Below are positions 26,772 through 35,880 of a stretch of DNA of 64,000 nucleotides, in pieces; position 1 is the first letter of the stretch; each line of letters opens with the position of its first letter. Both the position numbers and the translations under genes were made by a program. Under the pieces are notes generated by a model that ran no database searches, was not told the DNA's origin, and worked only from the letters and a program-made list of their open reading frames with translations. The stretch is taken from positions 3,219,001 to 3,283,000 of the forward strand of contig NZ_CP119078.1 in assembly GCF_029026145.1 (NCBI RefSeq). The letters are read 5' to 3'. Source of the stretch: Legionella cardiaca. Lineage in GTDB: Bacteria > Pseudomonadota > Gammaproteobacteria > Legionellales > Legionellaceae.

Positions 26772-27377
26772 ATGAGTGTTTTAGTTGGACGTAAAGCGCC
26801 TGATTTTACGGTTCCTGCTGTATTGGCTAATGGGGAAATTACTGACAAGTTTAATTTGCACGACTCATTAAAAGGCAAATATGGATTGGTATTTTTCTAT
26901 CCTTTAGATTTTACTTTTGTTTGCCCTTCAGAATTGATAGCGCTTCATCATCGTATGGACGAGTTCAAGAGTCGTGGTGTTGAGGTGGTTGCTGTTTCCA
27001 TTGATTCGCAATTTACCCACAATGCTTACCGCAATACTTCTGTTAAAGATGGTGGTATTGGTCATGTTAACTTTACTCTTGCGGCTGATGTTACTCATAC
27101 CATTTGCCAATCTTATGGTGTAGAACATCCGGTGGCGGGCGTTGCTTTCCGCGGTGCTTTCATCATCGATAAAAATGGGGTTGTTCGTTCACAAATTGTT
27201 AATGATCTACCGATTGGTCGTAATATTGATGAATTAATTCGCATCATTGATGCAGTTCAATTCTTCGAAGAGCATGGTGAGGTTTGCCCAGCTGGTTGGC
27301 AGAAAGGCAAAGCTGGCATGAAGGCTTCACCTAAAGGTGTTGCTGAATATCTTGCCACTCATTCAGACGATTTATAA
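26772..27377 (+). CDS. ahpC: Typical 2-Cys peroxiredoxin, AhpC/Prx1 type
   Basis: A thiol peroxidase of 201 residues that reduces hydrogen peroxide and organic hydroperoxides. The peroxidatic Cys51 is in YPLDFTFVCPSEL and the resolving Cys172 in GEVCPAGWQKG. The C-terminal extension with YLATHSDDL lacks the YF motif that makes eukaryotic enzymes over-oxidation sensitive. The sequence is closer to the Prx1/AhpC1 group than to the E. coli AhpC-AhpF pair; there is no ahpF or ahpD next to it, so the reductant is probably thioredoxin or glutaredoxin. AAGGAG lies 8 nt before the ATG. The 3' end overlaps the convergent rnt by 19 bp. Confidence 0.94.
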   Translation: MSVLVGRKAPDFTVPAVLANGEITDKFNLHDSLKGKYGLVFFYPLDFTFVCPSELIALHHRMDEFKSRGVEVVAVSIDSQFTHNAYRNTSVKDGGIGHVNFTLAADVTHTICQSYGVEHPVAGVAFRGAFIIDKNGVVRSQIVNDLPIGRNIDELIRIIDAVQFFEEHGEVCPAGWQKGKAGMKASPKGVAEYLATHSDDL

Positions 27378-28003
27378 ACGTCGACACAAATTTTGCGCCA
27401 GGTATTCAGCATGGCGCAAAATAATTCGGCTGTTCTTTCCGCATCATAAACCGCAGAGTGTGCCTCATTTGCATTAAATTCAATTCCCGCTGCTTTTGCT
27501 GCTTTTGAAAGTACAGTTTGCCCATAAATTAAGCCTGCCAGCGTTGCTGTATCAAAACAAGTGAATGAATGAAAGGGTGAGCGAATGCCAGTTCGTTTAA
27601 CTGCTTCCTTTATAAATAGTAAATCAAACCAGGCATTATGACCTACCAAGACAGCTTTTTGACAATGTCGTTCTTTGAGCGCTTTATTGATAGGAGCGAA
27701 AATGTTTTTAAGTGCTTGCTTTTCATCAATGGCAAAACGCAGTGGTTGGTAAGGGTCTACCTGAATAAATTCAAGTGATTTCTCGTCCAGTTCAGCACCT
27801 TCAAAGGGTAAGACATGTTCAAAATACGTGGCTTGTGGAGCAAAGCCCCCTTCGTCATCAACATCAAGAAGAACAATACAAATTTCCAATAAGGCATTTT
27901 TTAAAGGATCTACTCCGGCTGTTTCTATATCAACAACAACTGGCAGGAAACCACGAAATCTATCTTTTATTTGTTTGCAGAAAATAATGTCATTCGCTGT
28001 CAT
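27359..28003 (-). CDS. rnt: Ribonuclease T
   Basis: A DEDDh-family 3'-5' exoribonuclease of 214 residues (E. coli has 215) that trims the CCA end of tRNA during turnover and matures small stable RNAs. Catalytic acidic residues appear in VVVDIETAGVDP, in LVGHNAWFDLLFI and in the last motif AHSAVYDAERTAELF (His and Asp). The start MTANDIIFCKQIKDRFRGFLP at 28003 has GGAGTG upstream; the 19 codons before it lie inside pyrC and are not needed. It overlaps pyrC by 14 bp upstream and the convergent peroxiredoxin by 19 bp downstream, a compact arrangement. Confidence 0.94.
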   Translation of the reverse strand: MTANDIIFCKQIKDRFRGFLPVVVDIETAGVDPLKNALLEICIVLLDVDDEGGFAPQATYFEHVLPFEGAELDEKSLEFIQVDPYQPLRFAIDEKQALKNIFAPINKALKERHCQKAVLVGHNAWFDLLFIKEAVKRTGIRSPFHSFTCFDTATLAGLIYGQTVLSKAAKAAGIEFNANEAHSAVYDAERTAELFCAMLNTWRKICVDVYKSSE

Positions 28004-29024
28004 GGACACTCCATTGGAGAGTTTCTCCTGCGGCAATAGGAACAACCTGCTCGCTACCAAAAGGAAGTACGGAAGGGATGGATTGTGGCGTTTTTCTTAA
28101 AGTTAGCTGGCTTTTGTTGATTGGTAATTGATAAAACTCAGCCCCAAAACGACTTAAAAAAGCATCCAATTTATCCAAAGCATTTAATTGTTCAAAAATC
28201 TGTGCATATAAAGCAACGGCATAAGGGGCTGAGAAAATACCAGCACAACCACAAGAGCTTTCTTTATTGGCTAGCGCATGGGGAGCACTGTCGGTGCCCG
28301 CAAAAAACTTTGGATTGCCGCTTATTAATGCTTGTTGTAGCGCTTTTTGATCAGTTTCACGTTTTAGGATGGGTAAGCAATAATAATGAGGTTTAATTCC
28401 TCCTGCCAATAAGTGATTGCGATTATAAAGTAAATGATGAGCTGTTACCGTAGCAGCTACTGTTTCAGGAGATTGTTTAATAAACTCAACGGCTGCTTGT
28501 GAAGAAATATGTTCAAGGACAATACGTAATTTAGGAAAATTGCCTATTAACTCCATTAAATCGGTGCAAATAAATTCAGCTTCACGTTGAAAAATATCGC
28601 CTGAGGTAGTTTCACCATGAATTTGCAACACTAAATTTTCAGACTGCATGATTTCAAATAATGGATAAAGTGCTCGTAATGAGCTAACACCTTCCTCAGA
28701 GTTGGTGGTTGCACCCGCGGGATAAAGTTTAGCACCTAATATCGCAGGATAGTTTTTTATTTTCTGAAGCTCATCGGCTGTGACTGTGTCATTTAGATAT
28801 AAGGTCATAAAGGGAGAAAAATCCATTCCTTCAGGTAATGCGGCGATTATTCGATGATAATAACTCATCACTGTTTCAGTAGTAGTAAGGGCGGGTTTAA
28901 GATTAGGCATAATGAGAGCACGTGCAAAATGTTTTGCGGTAGCGAGAACAGTGTGCTCCAGGTAAATACCATCGCGAAGGTGGACATGCCAATCATCGGG
29001 ACGAGTAATTGTTATAAATTCCAC
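27990..29024 (-). CDS. pyrC: Dihydroorotase
   Basis: A zinc amidohydrolase of 344 residues in pyrimidine synthesis, interconverting carbamoyl-aspartate and dihydroorotate. Metal ligands are visible in the opening RPDDWHVHLRDG (HxH), the carbamylated lysine in LGAKLYPAG, and histidines in LQIHGE and VLEHISS. The active-site Asp is in FFAGTDSAPHA. It belongs to the PyrC class II type, as in E. coli (348 residues). I use the GTG at 29024, giving MEFITITRPDDWH; an ATG 14 codons upstream would add a non-conserved leader. It overlaps rnt by 14 bp, and the two form an operon. Confidence 0.93.
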   Translation of the reverse strand: MEFITITRPDDWHVHLRDGIYLEHTVLATAKHFARALIMPNLKPALTTTETVMSYYHRIIAALPEGMDFSPFMTLYLNDTVTADELQKIKNYPAILGAKLYPAGATTNSEEGVSSLRALYPLFEIMQSENLVLQIHGETTSGDIFQREAEFICTDLMELIGNFPKLRIVLEHISSQAAVEFIKQSPETVAATVTAHHLLYNRNHLLAGGIKPHYYCLPILKRETDQKALQQALISGNPKFFAGTDSAPHALANKESSCGCAGIFSAPYAVALYAQIFEQLNALDKLDAFLSRFGAEFYQLPINKSQLTLRKTPQSIPSVLPFGSEQVVPIAAGETLQWSVHDSE

Positions 29025-29092
29025 AATAAAGATTCCGCTAAATTTGCCGATACTCAAGCATAACATGGATTGCTAAGCAGGATGAGCAAAAA

Positions 29093-29980
29093 ATGGCATT
29101 TATGCGATCTGTTATAACTCGGTTGCTAAACGTTGCAATTTTATGCTGGTTTCCAATTAATCAAGCCCTTGCTGAGGTCCATGTTGATTATGCTAGCCCA
29201 ATGGGCGATGAAAACTGGCGAATGAGTGGCAGTCGATTGCGCTGTGGACTCGCTCTGACCGTGCCAAATTTCGGAATTGCTTACTTTGAACAGTATGCTG
29301 CTAAACCTCCTCACTTTATATTAAGCAAATGGCAACAGGTAACCAAACAACTTCCAGCAGTCGTTTCGGCTGTGCCTCCGGTTTGGAAACCTTATGGGAA
29401 AACATATTTTGTTTCTAAAACTACAGTTAATCCCGGGGAGTATGGGCTTTATTTATCCCGTGAGCCGGCACTTAAACTATTAACTTATTTGGCTGAAGGA
29501 TTTCAAAGCAAATTTGAATATCGTTCGGAAGAGGGATTCCCTGTGAGCGTGTCGCTTTCTCCTATTCATTTTCAGAAAGTATATGCAAAATATCAACGCT
29601 GTTTAGGCAATTTATTGCCTTTCGATTATGCGAGCGTACGAACAAGCGTGATATATTTTGATACGGATAGTTTTGAATTAAGTGATGAAGCAAAAAAGCA
29701 ACTTAATAAAATTGCTACATATTGTCGCGCGGATTCCCAGGTTAAACGTGTAAAAATAGCAGGTTATACGGATGATACAGGCCGTAAATCTTATAATAAT
29801 GCCGTGTCAGAAGCACGCGCTAAAGCAGTAGCTGTTTATTTACAAAGCCAAGGTGTGCGATTAGAACGCCTGTCCGTTACTTGGTATGGTATTAAAGATC
29901 CTGTGGCGCCTAATGATTCTGAAGCTGGAAAAACCTTAAACCGCAGGGTGGTAGTTAAAATAATTAAACCAACCATTTGA
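29093..29980 (+). CDS. motY: MotY-like flagellar motor / OmpA-C domain protein
   Basis: A 295-residue exported protein with a signal peptide (to about residue 28, ending QALA). An N-terminal beta domain (residues ~30-160: MGDENWRMSGSRLRCGLALTVPNFGIAYFEQ) resembles MotY, the T-ring component of sodium-driven polar flagellar motors. The C-terminal OmpA-like domain (SVIYFDTDSFELSDEAKKQLNKIA, AGYTDDTGRKSYNNAVSEARAKAV) would bind peptidoglycan. The role is to hold stator units around the motor in the periplasm. It is not in a flagellar gene cluster here, which is common for motY. GGATGAG lies upstream of the ATG at 29093; a second ATG three codons later is possible. Confidence 0.82.
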   Translation: MAFMRSVITRLLNVAILCWFPINQALAEVHVDYASPMGDENWRMSGSRLRCGLALTVPNFGIAYFEQYAAKPPHFILSKWQQVTKQLPAVVSAVPPVWKPYGKTYFVSKTTVNPGEYGLYLSREPALKLLTYLAEGFQSKFEYRSEEGFPVSVSLSPIHFQKVYAKYQRCLGNLLPFDYASVRTSVIYFDTDSFELSDEAKKQLNKIATYCRADSQVKRVKIAGYTDDTGRKSYNNAVSEARAKAVAVYLQSQGVRLERLSVTWYGIKDPVAPNDSEAGKTLNRRVVVKIIKPTI

Positions 29981-30259
29981 AAATTAAGTTAAAAAAAATT
30001 TGCATTGACTGCCTTTTATCTGTTAAATTCAAAAAAAATTTAGCCAGTCTATTGATTCCAAACATTTAATCAAGATAAACGTTTTTAAACTGACTTATCT
30101 TTGATCAAAATGAAAGAGGCTTTTTTAAAAGAAATAATTAGCTAATCCTATCTTCATGCAGATGATAATAAATTAGTTAGTGTGGATATAAAAAAAGCAT
30201 CTTTGTTCTTTTGGTCGATTAAATTATCGAATTTATAGAGAATTTTTGTGGAAATAGTG
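29981..30259. other. AT-rich region upstream of MOMP promoter
   Basis: The gene-free gap between motY and the first MOMP gene is 417 bp. This part is very AT-rich, with A- and T-tracts (AAAAAAATTTGC near 29990, CAAAAAAAATTTAG near 30030) that could be UP-element or bent-DNA upstream of the strong promoter at 30260. No gene or RNA fold was found. Confidence 0.4.
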
Positions 30260-30288
30260 TTGACTTTGATAAAGTAGCGCTTGATAAT
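30260..30288 (+). promoter_or_regulatory. Sigma-70-like promoter of the first MOMP gene
   Basis: TTGACT (30260-30265), a 17-bp spacer and GATAAT (30283-30288) make the best promoter in the window. Transcription would start near 30295 and give a 5' leader of about 100 nt, long enough for post-transcriptional control. Confidence 0.6.
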
Positions 30289-30397
30289 CTGACCATGTAC
30301 GTTCTCGGATAGAGCGATGATTGCGTACTATAGTCAATACCATGCTGTGGTTTGACGGCTAAACGGGAAATTAATAATAAAAAAGTGGAGATGAAGC

Positions 30398-31345
30398 ATG
30401 TTAAATCTGAAAAAAACAGCGGTAGCTGTTCTTGCTTTAGGTAGCAGTGCAGTATTTGCTGGAACCATGGGTCCTGTTTGCACCCCTGGTAATGTCACCG
30501 TTCCTTGCGAAAGAACAGCTTGGGATTTTGGTGCATACGCTCTGTACCTACAACCAGCATATGATGCTGATTATGGTTACCATTCTTTCACCAGCAGTAT
30601 CGACGGTGTTTCTCAACACTATCGTGATATCGATCCAGAGTGGGGTTGGGGCTTCAAATTAGAAGGTTCTTACCACTTCAGTACTGGTAACGATTTAAAT
30701 CTTAACTGGTACCACTGGAACAAAGAAACTGACAATAGCTGGGGTGGAGTGTTCATTGATGGTTTCGGCGGTCCATTCTTCGGTAGCCACCACTTCGAAC
30801 CTAAGTGGGATGCTGTTAACTTAGAATTCGGTCAACACGTTGATTTCGGTGAGTTCAAAGACATTCGTTTCCATGCAGGTCTACAATATGCTCGTATCGA
30901 ACATGAATTGACTGCATCTGGTAACTTCCCACCTGTTTCTGTAGCTACTGGTTTCTCTACAGTTCGTGATACAGAGTTCAACGGAGTTGGTCCACGTGTT
31001 GGTATGGATATGCAGTATAACTTCGGTAATGGCTTTGCTATTTACGGAAATGGCGCTACTGCACTTCTAGTTGGTGATTCTAAGTTCAACACTTCAACTG
31101 GTTTCGGTGGTTTCGTAGTTAACTCTACTTCTGGTTCAAAAACTTCTATCGTTCCTGAATTAGAAGCTAAGTTAGGTGCTAAATACACTTACGCTATGGC
31201 TCAAGGCGACTTGACTTTAGATGCTGGTTGGATGTTTGTTGACTACATCAATGCTAACCACTTTATCAACTTCCTTGGCAACCGCGAATCTAACTTCGCT
31301 TTACAAGGTCCTTTCGCTGGTTTGAAATGGGTTGGTAACGTTTAA
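30398..31345 (+). CDS. mompS: Legionella major outer-membrane protein (MOMP family)
   Basis: A 315-residue outer-membrane beta-barrel. Signal peptide ([21 protein letters not shown]) then [24 protein letters not shown], nearly the same opening as the L. pneumophila MompS porin, with its two disulfide-capable cysteines. The rest alternates aromatic strands and loops and ends in an aromatic-rich [10 protein letters not shown] strand. In L. pneumophila MOMP is the abundant porin and binds complement C3. Codon use is biased to a narrow set (TTC, AAC, GGT, CGT), more so than its neighbours, which fits very high expression. GGAG precedes the ATG, a strong promoter lies upstream, and an intrinsic terminator follows 25 bp after the stop. 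Confidence 0.93.
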   Translation: MLNLKKTAVAVLALGSSAVFAGTMGPVCTPGNVTVPCERTAWDFGAYALYLQPAYDADYGYHSFTSSIDGVSQHYRDIDPEWGWGFKLEGSYHFSTGNDLNLNWYHWNKETDNSWGGVFIDGFGGPFFGSHHFEPKWDAVNLEFGQHVDFGEFKDIRFHAGLQYARIEHELTASGNFPPVSVATGFSTVRDTEFNGVGPRVGMDMQYNFGNGFAIYGNGATALLVGDSKFNTSTGFGGFVVNSTSGSKTSIVPELEAKLGAKYTYAMAQGDLTLDAGWMFVDYINANHFINFLGNRESNFALQGPFAGLKWVGNV

Positions 31346-31370
31346 TAGTTAAACCAAAACATGTCTTACC

Positions 31371-31402
31371 AAAGCCCATCCTTGTTGATGGGCTTTTTTT
31401 TG
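31371..31402 (+). terminator. Intrinsic terminator after first MOMP gene
   Basis: AAAGCCCATC pairs with GATGGGCTTT (10 bp) around a 6-nt loop, followed by a run of T. The next gene starts only 17 bp later, so it depends on read-through or a promoter I cannot see. Confidence 0.9.
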
Positions 31403-31418
31403 ATAGATGGAGTGATCA

Positions 31419-32369
31419 ATGTTGAAAAAAACAACCCTCGCTATTCTTTGCATGGCAACAAGTAGTTTCGTATCTGCAGGGACCATGGGGCCTGCTTGTG
31501 TTCCAGGTGATGTGACGGTTCCTTGTGAAGCTAAAAAATGGGATATTGGCGCACAGGCACTTTATTTACAACCAATTTATAGCGCTCAACGAGGTTATGA
31601 ATATCGTCCTAACTCAAATGTAAAAGGAATTGATGATGATTGGGCTTGGGGATACCGTTTAGAAGGCTCTTATCATTTCAATACCGGTAATGACATTACC
31701 ATGACTTGGGTGCATTTCGATAGCGAAGACTCCCGTCAGTCAGGTTTTGCTGGTGTAACGCCATTTACTGGCCTTTTAGAGGTACCTTTTGATATAACTT
31801 TTAATGATCGATTTGATCAAGTTAATCTTGTAATGGGTCAACATGTTGATATGGGATTGTTAAAAAACGCTCGTTTCTACGCGGGATTACAATATGCCAG
31901 AATTCGTATTGATACCGACTATATTTACGCCTTGACATTGCCAGGTGTAGCACCTGCAGGTGTCGTTCAAGATCGAGATACAGATTTTAATGGCGTTGGT
32001 CCAGTTATTGGTATTGATTATTCCTACGATTTAGCCCATGGATTTAGTGTTACCGCGAATGGTGCTGCTTCGGTTTTATATGGAACAACTCGACTTAACG
32101 ATAGTTTTGTCTTCGCGCCAAACGGCTTAGTTCCAGTCAGCATATATGCAAGCAAAAAAGCGGTTGTACCCGGTGTACAGGCCAAGCTTGGTTTAAATTA
32201 TGCCTGTGAATTAACTCAAGGTGTTCTTAATATTGAGGGTGGTTATCAAGTTATTGATTATTTCGATGCCTTGCAAACCCGTGATATCTGTTGCGGCAGA
32301 TTAAAAAATTCTGATTTTGGACTCTATGGACCTTACCTTGGTGCAAAATGGGTAGGCAACATTTTATAA
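31419..32369 (+). CDS. Second Legionella MOMP-family outer-membrane protein
   Basis: A 316-residue paralogue of the preceding porin. The signal peptide ends in SFVSA, followed by GTMGPACVPGDVTVPCEAKKWDIGAQALYLQPIY, which aligns throughout with the first MOMP; DTDFNGVGPVIGIDYSYD matches [18 protein letters not shown] there. It ends in GAKWVGNIL. The loops differ, and two extra cysteines appear near the C-terminus (RDICCGRL). Codon use is less biased than in the first copy, so it is probably expressed less. It starts right after the terminator of the first gene, with GGAG before the ATG. Confidence 0.92.
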   Translation: MLKKTTLAILCMATSSFVSAGTMGPACVPGDVTVPCEAKKWDIGAQALYLQPIYSAQRGYEYRPNSNVKGIDDDWAWGYRLEGSYHFNTGNDITMTWVHFDSEDSRQSGFAGVTPFTGLLEVPFDITFNDRFDQVNLVMGQHVDMGLLKNARFYAGLQYARIRIDTDYIYALTLPGVAPAGVVQDRDTDFNGVGPVIGIDYSYDLAHGFSVTANGAASVLYGTTRLNDSFVFAPNGLVPVSIYASKKAVVPGVQAKLGLNYACELTQGVLNIEGGYQVIDYFDALQTRDICCGRLKNSDFGLYGPYLGAKWVGNIL

Positions 32370-32388
32370 TCTCCTTCTTGTAAGAACA

Positions 32389-32415
32389 AAAGCCCTATAG
32401 AATTAGGGCTTTTTT
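32389..32415 (+). terminator. Intrinsic terminator after second MOMP gene
   Basis: AAAGCCCTA pairs with TAGGGCTTT around a 6-nt loop, followed by T residues, 20 bp after the stop codon. Confidence 0.9.
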
Positions 32416-32591
32416 ATTGGCTTAAATTCAACCGAATACCTGTCATTTTCTGTCGTTCAAAATTTACTCATATGGACAATTAATAAGACAAAAATTATTG
32501 TGCACAAAGGCTGGCCACTTCGATCGAGGCAAGTTATAATCCTCAGCGATAAATAATCAGGAAGCAAAAAAAACAATCAGGAGTGCTGTGT

Positions 32592-34220
32592 GTGAAACAA
32601 AAAGTACTTATTATGGCCATGGCTGCTATTTCAGGCCCCTTATTTGCCGCAGAAAATAATGCTGAATTGCAAAAACAAATTCAACTGCTACAGGCACAAA
32701 CAAAGGCCTTACAAGCTCAACTTGATGGCTTGCAGAAACAATTAGTGTCACAGTCAAAAAGAGCTCCTTCTGCGCCCAGGCAAGTTGCACAAGAACAAAA
32801 GAAAGCACCAGAAAAAGCAACAAGGCAAATTGTAAAAACAGAAACAAAGGAGAATAAAAGGACAAAATCCAAGAAGGATCCTGTAAAATTTCATAATGCT
32901 CCTGTTCAATTACATGTTGTAGATGGTGATCCGAATTCCAGCAGCTTCTATCCAACAGCACTTGTCGCAGATGGACAGGTAGTAACCTATATCGCTGGTA
33001 CTCCTGTTGTGACATCGCCTTATACTGGTGATAGACCAGCATTTGATGGCTCTGATTACATTGTGAATATTTCGAGTATTAACCGAGATATTCGATTAAT
33101 GGAACAGCGACGACGTGTTTACGGGGTTTATGAGAGCATGGGCTATCCCGTCCCTACCATGCCAATTATTGCTTTGAGTGGAAAAATTGAACCGGTTGGC
33201 GATGTAACACGTCCCTTTAATGGAGATACTACTGGTGACATAAACTTAAGTTCGAGTGAGCTTGATGTTACTGCACTCATAAATGACAAAGTAGAAGGAT
33301 TTATGTCGATTGCCTTTGATGATGCCCCGCCTGTATTAGGCGGTCCACGGGTTGAAAATTCGACATTTTATTTAAACCAAGGCTTTGTTAACATTGGTAA
33401 TTTAGATATTACGCCCTATTATTTTACCGGCGGCCAGCTTTATGTTCCCTTTGGTCGCTATTCAAGTGCTATGGTGAGTTCACCTCTAACTCTAAGGCTT
33501 GCACGCACAAAATCAAGACCTTTCATTTTGGGTTATAAATCACAAACGGATTCTGGACCATTTGCTGCTGTGTATGGCTTTAAGTCGGATACTACAGATG
33601 GACATTCAGGGGTTGGCGGTTTAAATGTTGGTTACACCATTAAAACTGAGAAGACACGAGGTGAGATTGGCGCAAGTTACTTAAGCAATATTGCCGATTC
33701 TGCTGGAATGCAAAATACCGGCTCAGCTCCTGGCACAACCTTTGGCGGGTTTGGTTCAACCACCAATGGTAGCGAACATATTCATAAGGTTTCCGGTATA
33801 GGAGCTCATGGCACCCTCAGTATTGACCGCTACAACTTTACCGCGGAATGGGTGTCTGCCGCCGCAACCTTTAACCCTCTAGACCTAAGCTTTAACGGCC
33901 AAGGCGCCCGACCACAGGCAGGTCAGTTAGAAGCGGGTGTAACCTTTATGGCATTTTCAAAGCCAGCATCTCTCGCTGTAGGTTATCAATGGACTCGCCA
34001 AGCATTAGCTCTTAATTTACCTGAGCGTCGCGTTGCTGGCGTTTTCAACATTTCCATCTGGAAAGACACCGTAGAAAGTCTTGAATATCGCCATGATATT
34101 GACTACAAGGCTGATCAATTTGCTAACGGAGCTGCTCCTGCAGGCGTTGTGAACCAAAATACCGTGGGTACGAATAAAACATCGGATGCGGTAGTAGCAC
34201 AAATTGGGGTTTATTTTTAA
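32592..34220 (+). CDS. LbtU-type siderophore porin (DUF3573 family)
   Basis: A 542-residue outer-membrane protein. The signal peptide (MKQKVLIMAMAAISGPLFA) is followed by a coiled coil (residues ~22-60, AELQKQIQLLQAQTKALQAQL), a Lys-rich linker, and a large beta-barrel region (~130-542) ending in AVVAQIGVYF with a C-terminal phenylalanine. The coiled coil plus barrel and the SSINRDIRLMEQRRRVYGVYE segment match the DUF3573 / LbtU family; L. pneumophila LbtU imports the siderophore legiobactin independently of TonB. Legionella genomes carry several paralogues, so this need not be LbtU itself. I start at GTG 32592 with AGGAG 8 nt upstream; the GTG at 32583 lies inside that site. I see no convincing Fur box. 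Confidence 0.78.
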   Translation: MKQKVLIMAMAAISGPLFAAENNAELQKQIQLLQAQTKALQAQLDGLQKQLVSQSKRAPSAPRQVAQEQKKAPEKATRQIVKTETKENKRTKSKKDPVKFHNAPVQLHVVDGDPNSSSFYPTALVADGQVVTYIAGTPVVTSPYTGDRPAFDGSDYIVNISSINRDIRLMEQRRRVYGVYESMGYPVPTMPIIALSGKIEPVGDVTRPFNGDTTGDINLSSSELDVTALINDKVEGFMSIAFDDAPPVLGGPRVENSTFYLNQGFVNIGNLDITPYYFTGGQLYVPFGRYSSAMVSSPLTLRLARTKSRPFILGYKSQTDSGPFAAVYGFKSDTTDGHSGVGGLNVGYTIKTEKTRGEIGASYLSNIADSAGMQNTGSAPGTTFGGFGSTTNGSEHIHKVSGIGAHGTLSIDRYNFTAEWVSAAATFNPLDLSFNGQGARPQAGQLEAGVTFMAFSKPASLAVGYQWTRQALALNLPERRVAGVFNISIWKDTVESLEYRHDIDYKADQFANGAAPAGVVNQNTVGTNKTSDAVVAQIGVYF

Positions 34221-34280
34221 TTCTATCAAAGCATAATCGCATTATTCTATGAGGGAATTTTGGATAACTGCAAACGCTCC

Positions 34281-34318
34281 TATTCTATTCATGCCATATT
34301 TGTGGCCTGAATAGAATA
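34281..34318 (+). terminator. Long hairpin after the LbtU-type porin gene
   Basis: TATTCTATTCA pairs with TGAATAGAATA (11 bp), with a further GCCA/TGGC inner stem, 60 bp after the stop codon. No clean T-run follows. It is probably a 3'-end structure or Rho-assisted terminator. Confidence 0.5.
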
Positions 34319-34394
34319 TAATCATGATTTGTTGTCTATATCCCTAAAAATACTGCTATTCTTATCCTAATAAGGAAATAATCTAGGGATTTGT

Positions 34395-35795
34395 ATGGTA
34401 GCGGTGCATGCCTTAACACCTGTGAGCTTTTCAAATTATCCTCTTAAGGCAAATTCCTATTCAAATTTTCAATCAGTCAGTCATTGGCAGAAAATAATCA
34501 TTTTTATTAGTCTGTTTTTTATTAGTATCATTTCATGGGCCAATAAAATTGTTGAGCTTAAAATAAATGGCGCAATTGGTCCGGCAACGGCTGATTTTAT
34601 TAGTCGCGGCATTGACAATGCACAACAAGCGTCCCTTATTCTTATTATTCTTGATACTCCTGGTGGATTAGAAAAATCAATGCATAGCATTGTTCAAGAT
34701 ATTTTAGCTTCAAAAGTACCGGTTGTGACTTATGTGGCCCCCAAAGGGGCACGTGCTGCAAGTGCTGGAACATTTTTAATTTATGCAAGTACGCTTGCTG
34801 CAATGGCACCAGGAACTCATTTAGGTGCCGCAAGCCCAGTCAATTTAAATGAAATGATGGATAAAAATGATAAAAGCCAAGAACCAAAATCCTCTATGAA
34901 ACAAAAGGCTATGAATGATGCCATAGCTTATATTCGTTCTTTAGCACAGCTTAGAGGACGCAATGCAGAATTTGCACAACAGGCCGTAACAGATGCTTCA
35001 ACATTAACAGCTGATGAAGCTTTGCAGAATGGCGTTATCAATATTGTTGCAAAAGATCGTGGCGATCTTTTGCAACAATTGGATGGCTTGGTAGTAACTC
35101 AGGATGGTCGAAAAATTCAATTGAATACAAAAAATACGCAGGTAGAGCAGATCACACCAGATTGGCGCATGCGTTTTTTACAAGTGATCACCGATCCTAC
35201 CGTGGCCTATTTACTTTTATTACTTGGAATCTATGGCATCTTTTTTGAACTGGTGAATCCAGGCTTTATGCTACCTGGCGTGGTGGGGGCTATCTCAATT
35301 CTTTTAGCGCTTTACGCCTTACAATTGCTACCGATGAGCTATGCAGGACTTGGTTTAATTATCTTAGGTATTCTCTTTATCATTGGAGAGGCTTATGCAC
35401 CAAGTTTTGGGGCGTTAGGATTTGGTGGCACTGTAGCATTTATTATCGGTTCTATATTATTAATTGATTCCAATCATAATAGTTATCGAATTGCCTGGTC
35501 GGCAATATGGGCAATGGCAGCTGCAAATCTTCTTATTTTACTGACGCTAGGAACAATGACTTTTAAATCAAGAAAGAAGAAGTTAATGCATGGAATTGCT
35601 GTCCTATTGGGGGCAGAAGGAAGAACGTTGGGTGAGGTTAATCCACAGGGGCAGGCTGTAATCAGAGGAGAGATTTGGGCTGTACATTCGAAGCAACCTA
35701 TCGCAGCTGATAAGCGCATTAAAGTGATTGCTACTCAAGGCCTTCAACTCGAGATAGAAGAAATACAAACTGCGACAAAGAATGGAATTAACTAA
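34395..35795 (+). CDS. NfeD-family membrane serine protease (ClpP-class)
   Basis: A 466-residue membrane protein of the NfeD/PH1510 type, which cleaves hydrophobic peptides near stomatin-like proteins. Residues 1-33 are an odd polar leader; a hydrophobic export helix follows (35-49). The ClpP-like protease domain spans ~50-235, with Ser123 in [10 protein letters not shown] and a lysine-rich segment near 160-171 that should hold the general-base Lys. Four or five membrane helices follow (~260-385), then an OB-fold NfeD-C domain ([21 protein letters not shown]). It is the first gene of a pair with the slipin gene, 85 bp downstream, as in many bacteria. A perfect 17-bp inverted repeat lies in the coding sequence at 35043-35079. 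Confidence 0.9.
   Translation: MVAVHALTPVSFSNYPLKANSYSNFQSVSHWQKIIIFISLFFISIISWANKIVELKINGAIGPATADFISRGIDNAQQASLILIILDTPGGLEKSMHSIVQDILASKVPVVTYVAPKGARAASAGTFLIYASTLAAMAPGTHLGAASPVNLNEMMDKNDKSQEPKSSMKQKAMNDAIAYIRSLAQLRGRNAEFAQQAVTDASTLTADEALQNGVINIVAKDRGDLLQQLDGLVVTQDGRKIQLNTKNTQVEQITPDWRMRFLQVITDPTVAYLLLLLGIYGIFFELVNPGFMLPGVVGAISILLALYALQLLPMSYAGLGLIILGILFIIGEAYAPSFGALGFGGTVAFIIGSILLIDSNHNSYRIAWSAIWAMAAANLLILLTLGTMTFKSRKKKLMHGIAVLLGAEGRTLGEVNPQGQAVIRGEIWAVHSKQPIAADKRIKVIATQGLQLEIEEIQTATKNGIN
35043..35079 (+). repeat. Perfect 17-bp inverted repeat inside the nfeD-like gene
   Basis: ATTGTTGCAAAAGATCG, a 3-nt loop TGG, then its exact reverse complement. It encodes residues 217-229 ([13 protein letters not shown]) at the end of the protease domain. 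In mRNA it would form a very stable hairpin. Confidence 0.85.
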
Positions 35796-35880
35796 CGGAA
35801 GAAACTGTTGGCTTTTGTCATCAAAATGGAACTTACAAAAGCACATTAATAGACTTCCAAAAGGGAATAAGGAGAAAACA

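Noticed and set aside
32626-33042. 138-codon minus-strand frame
   Set aside because: Antisense to the coiled-coil part of the LbtU-type porin; a by-product of its Gln/Lys-rich codons.
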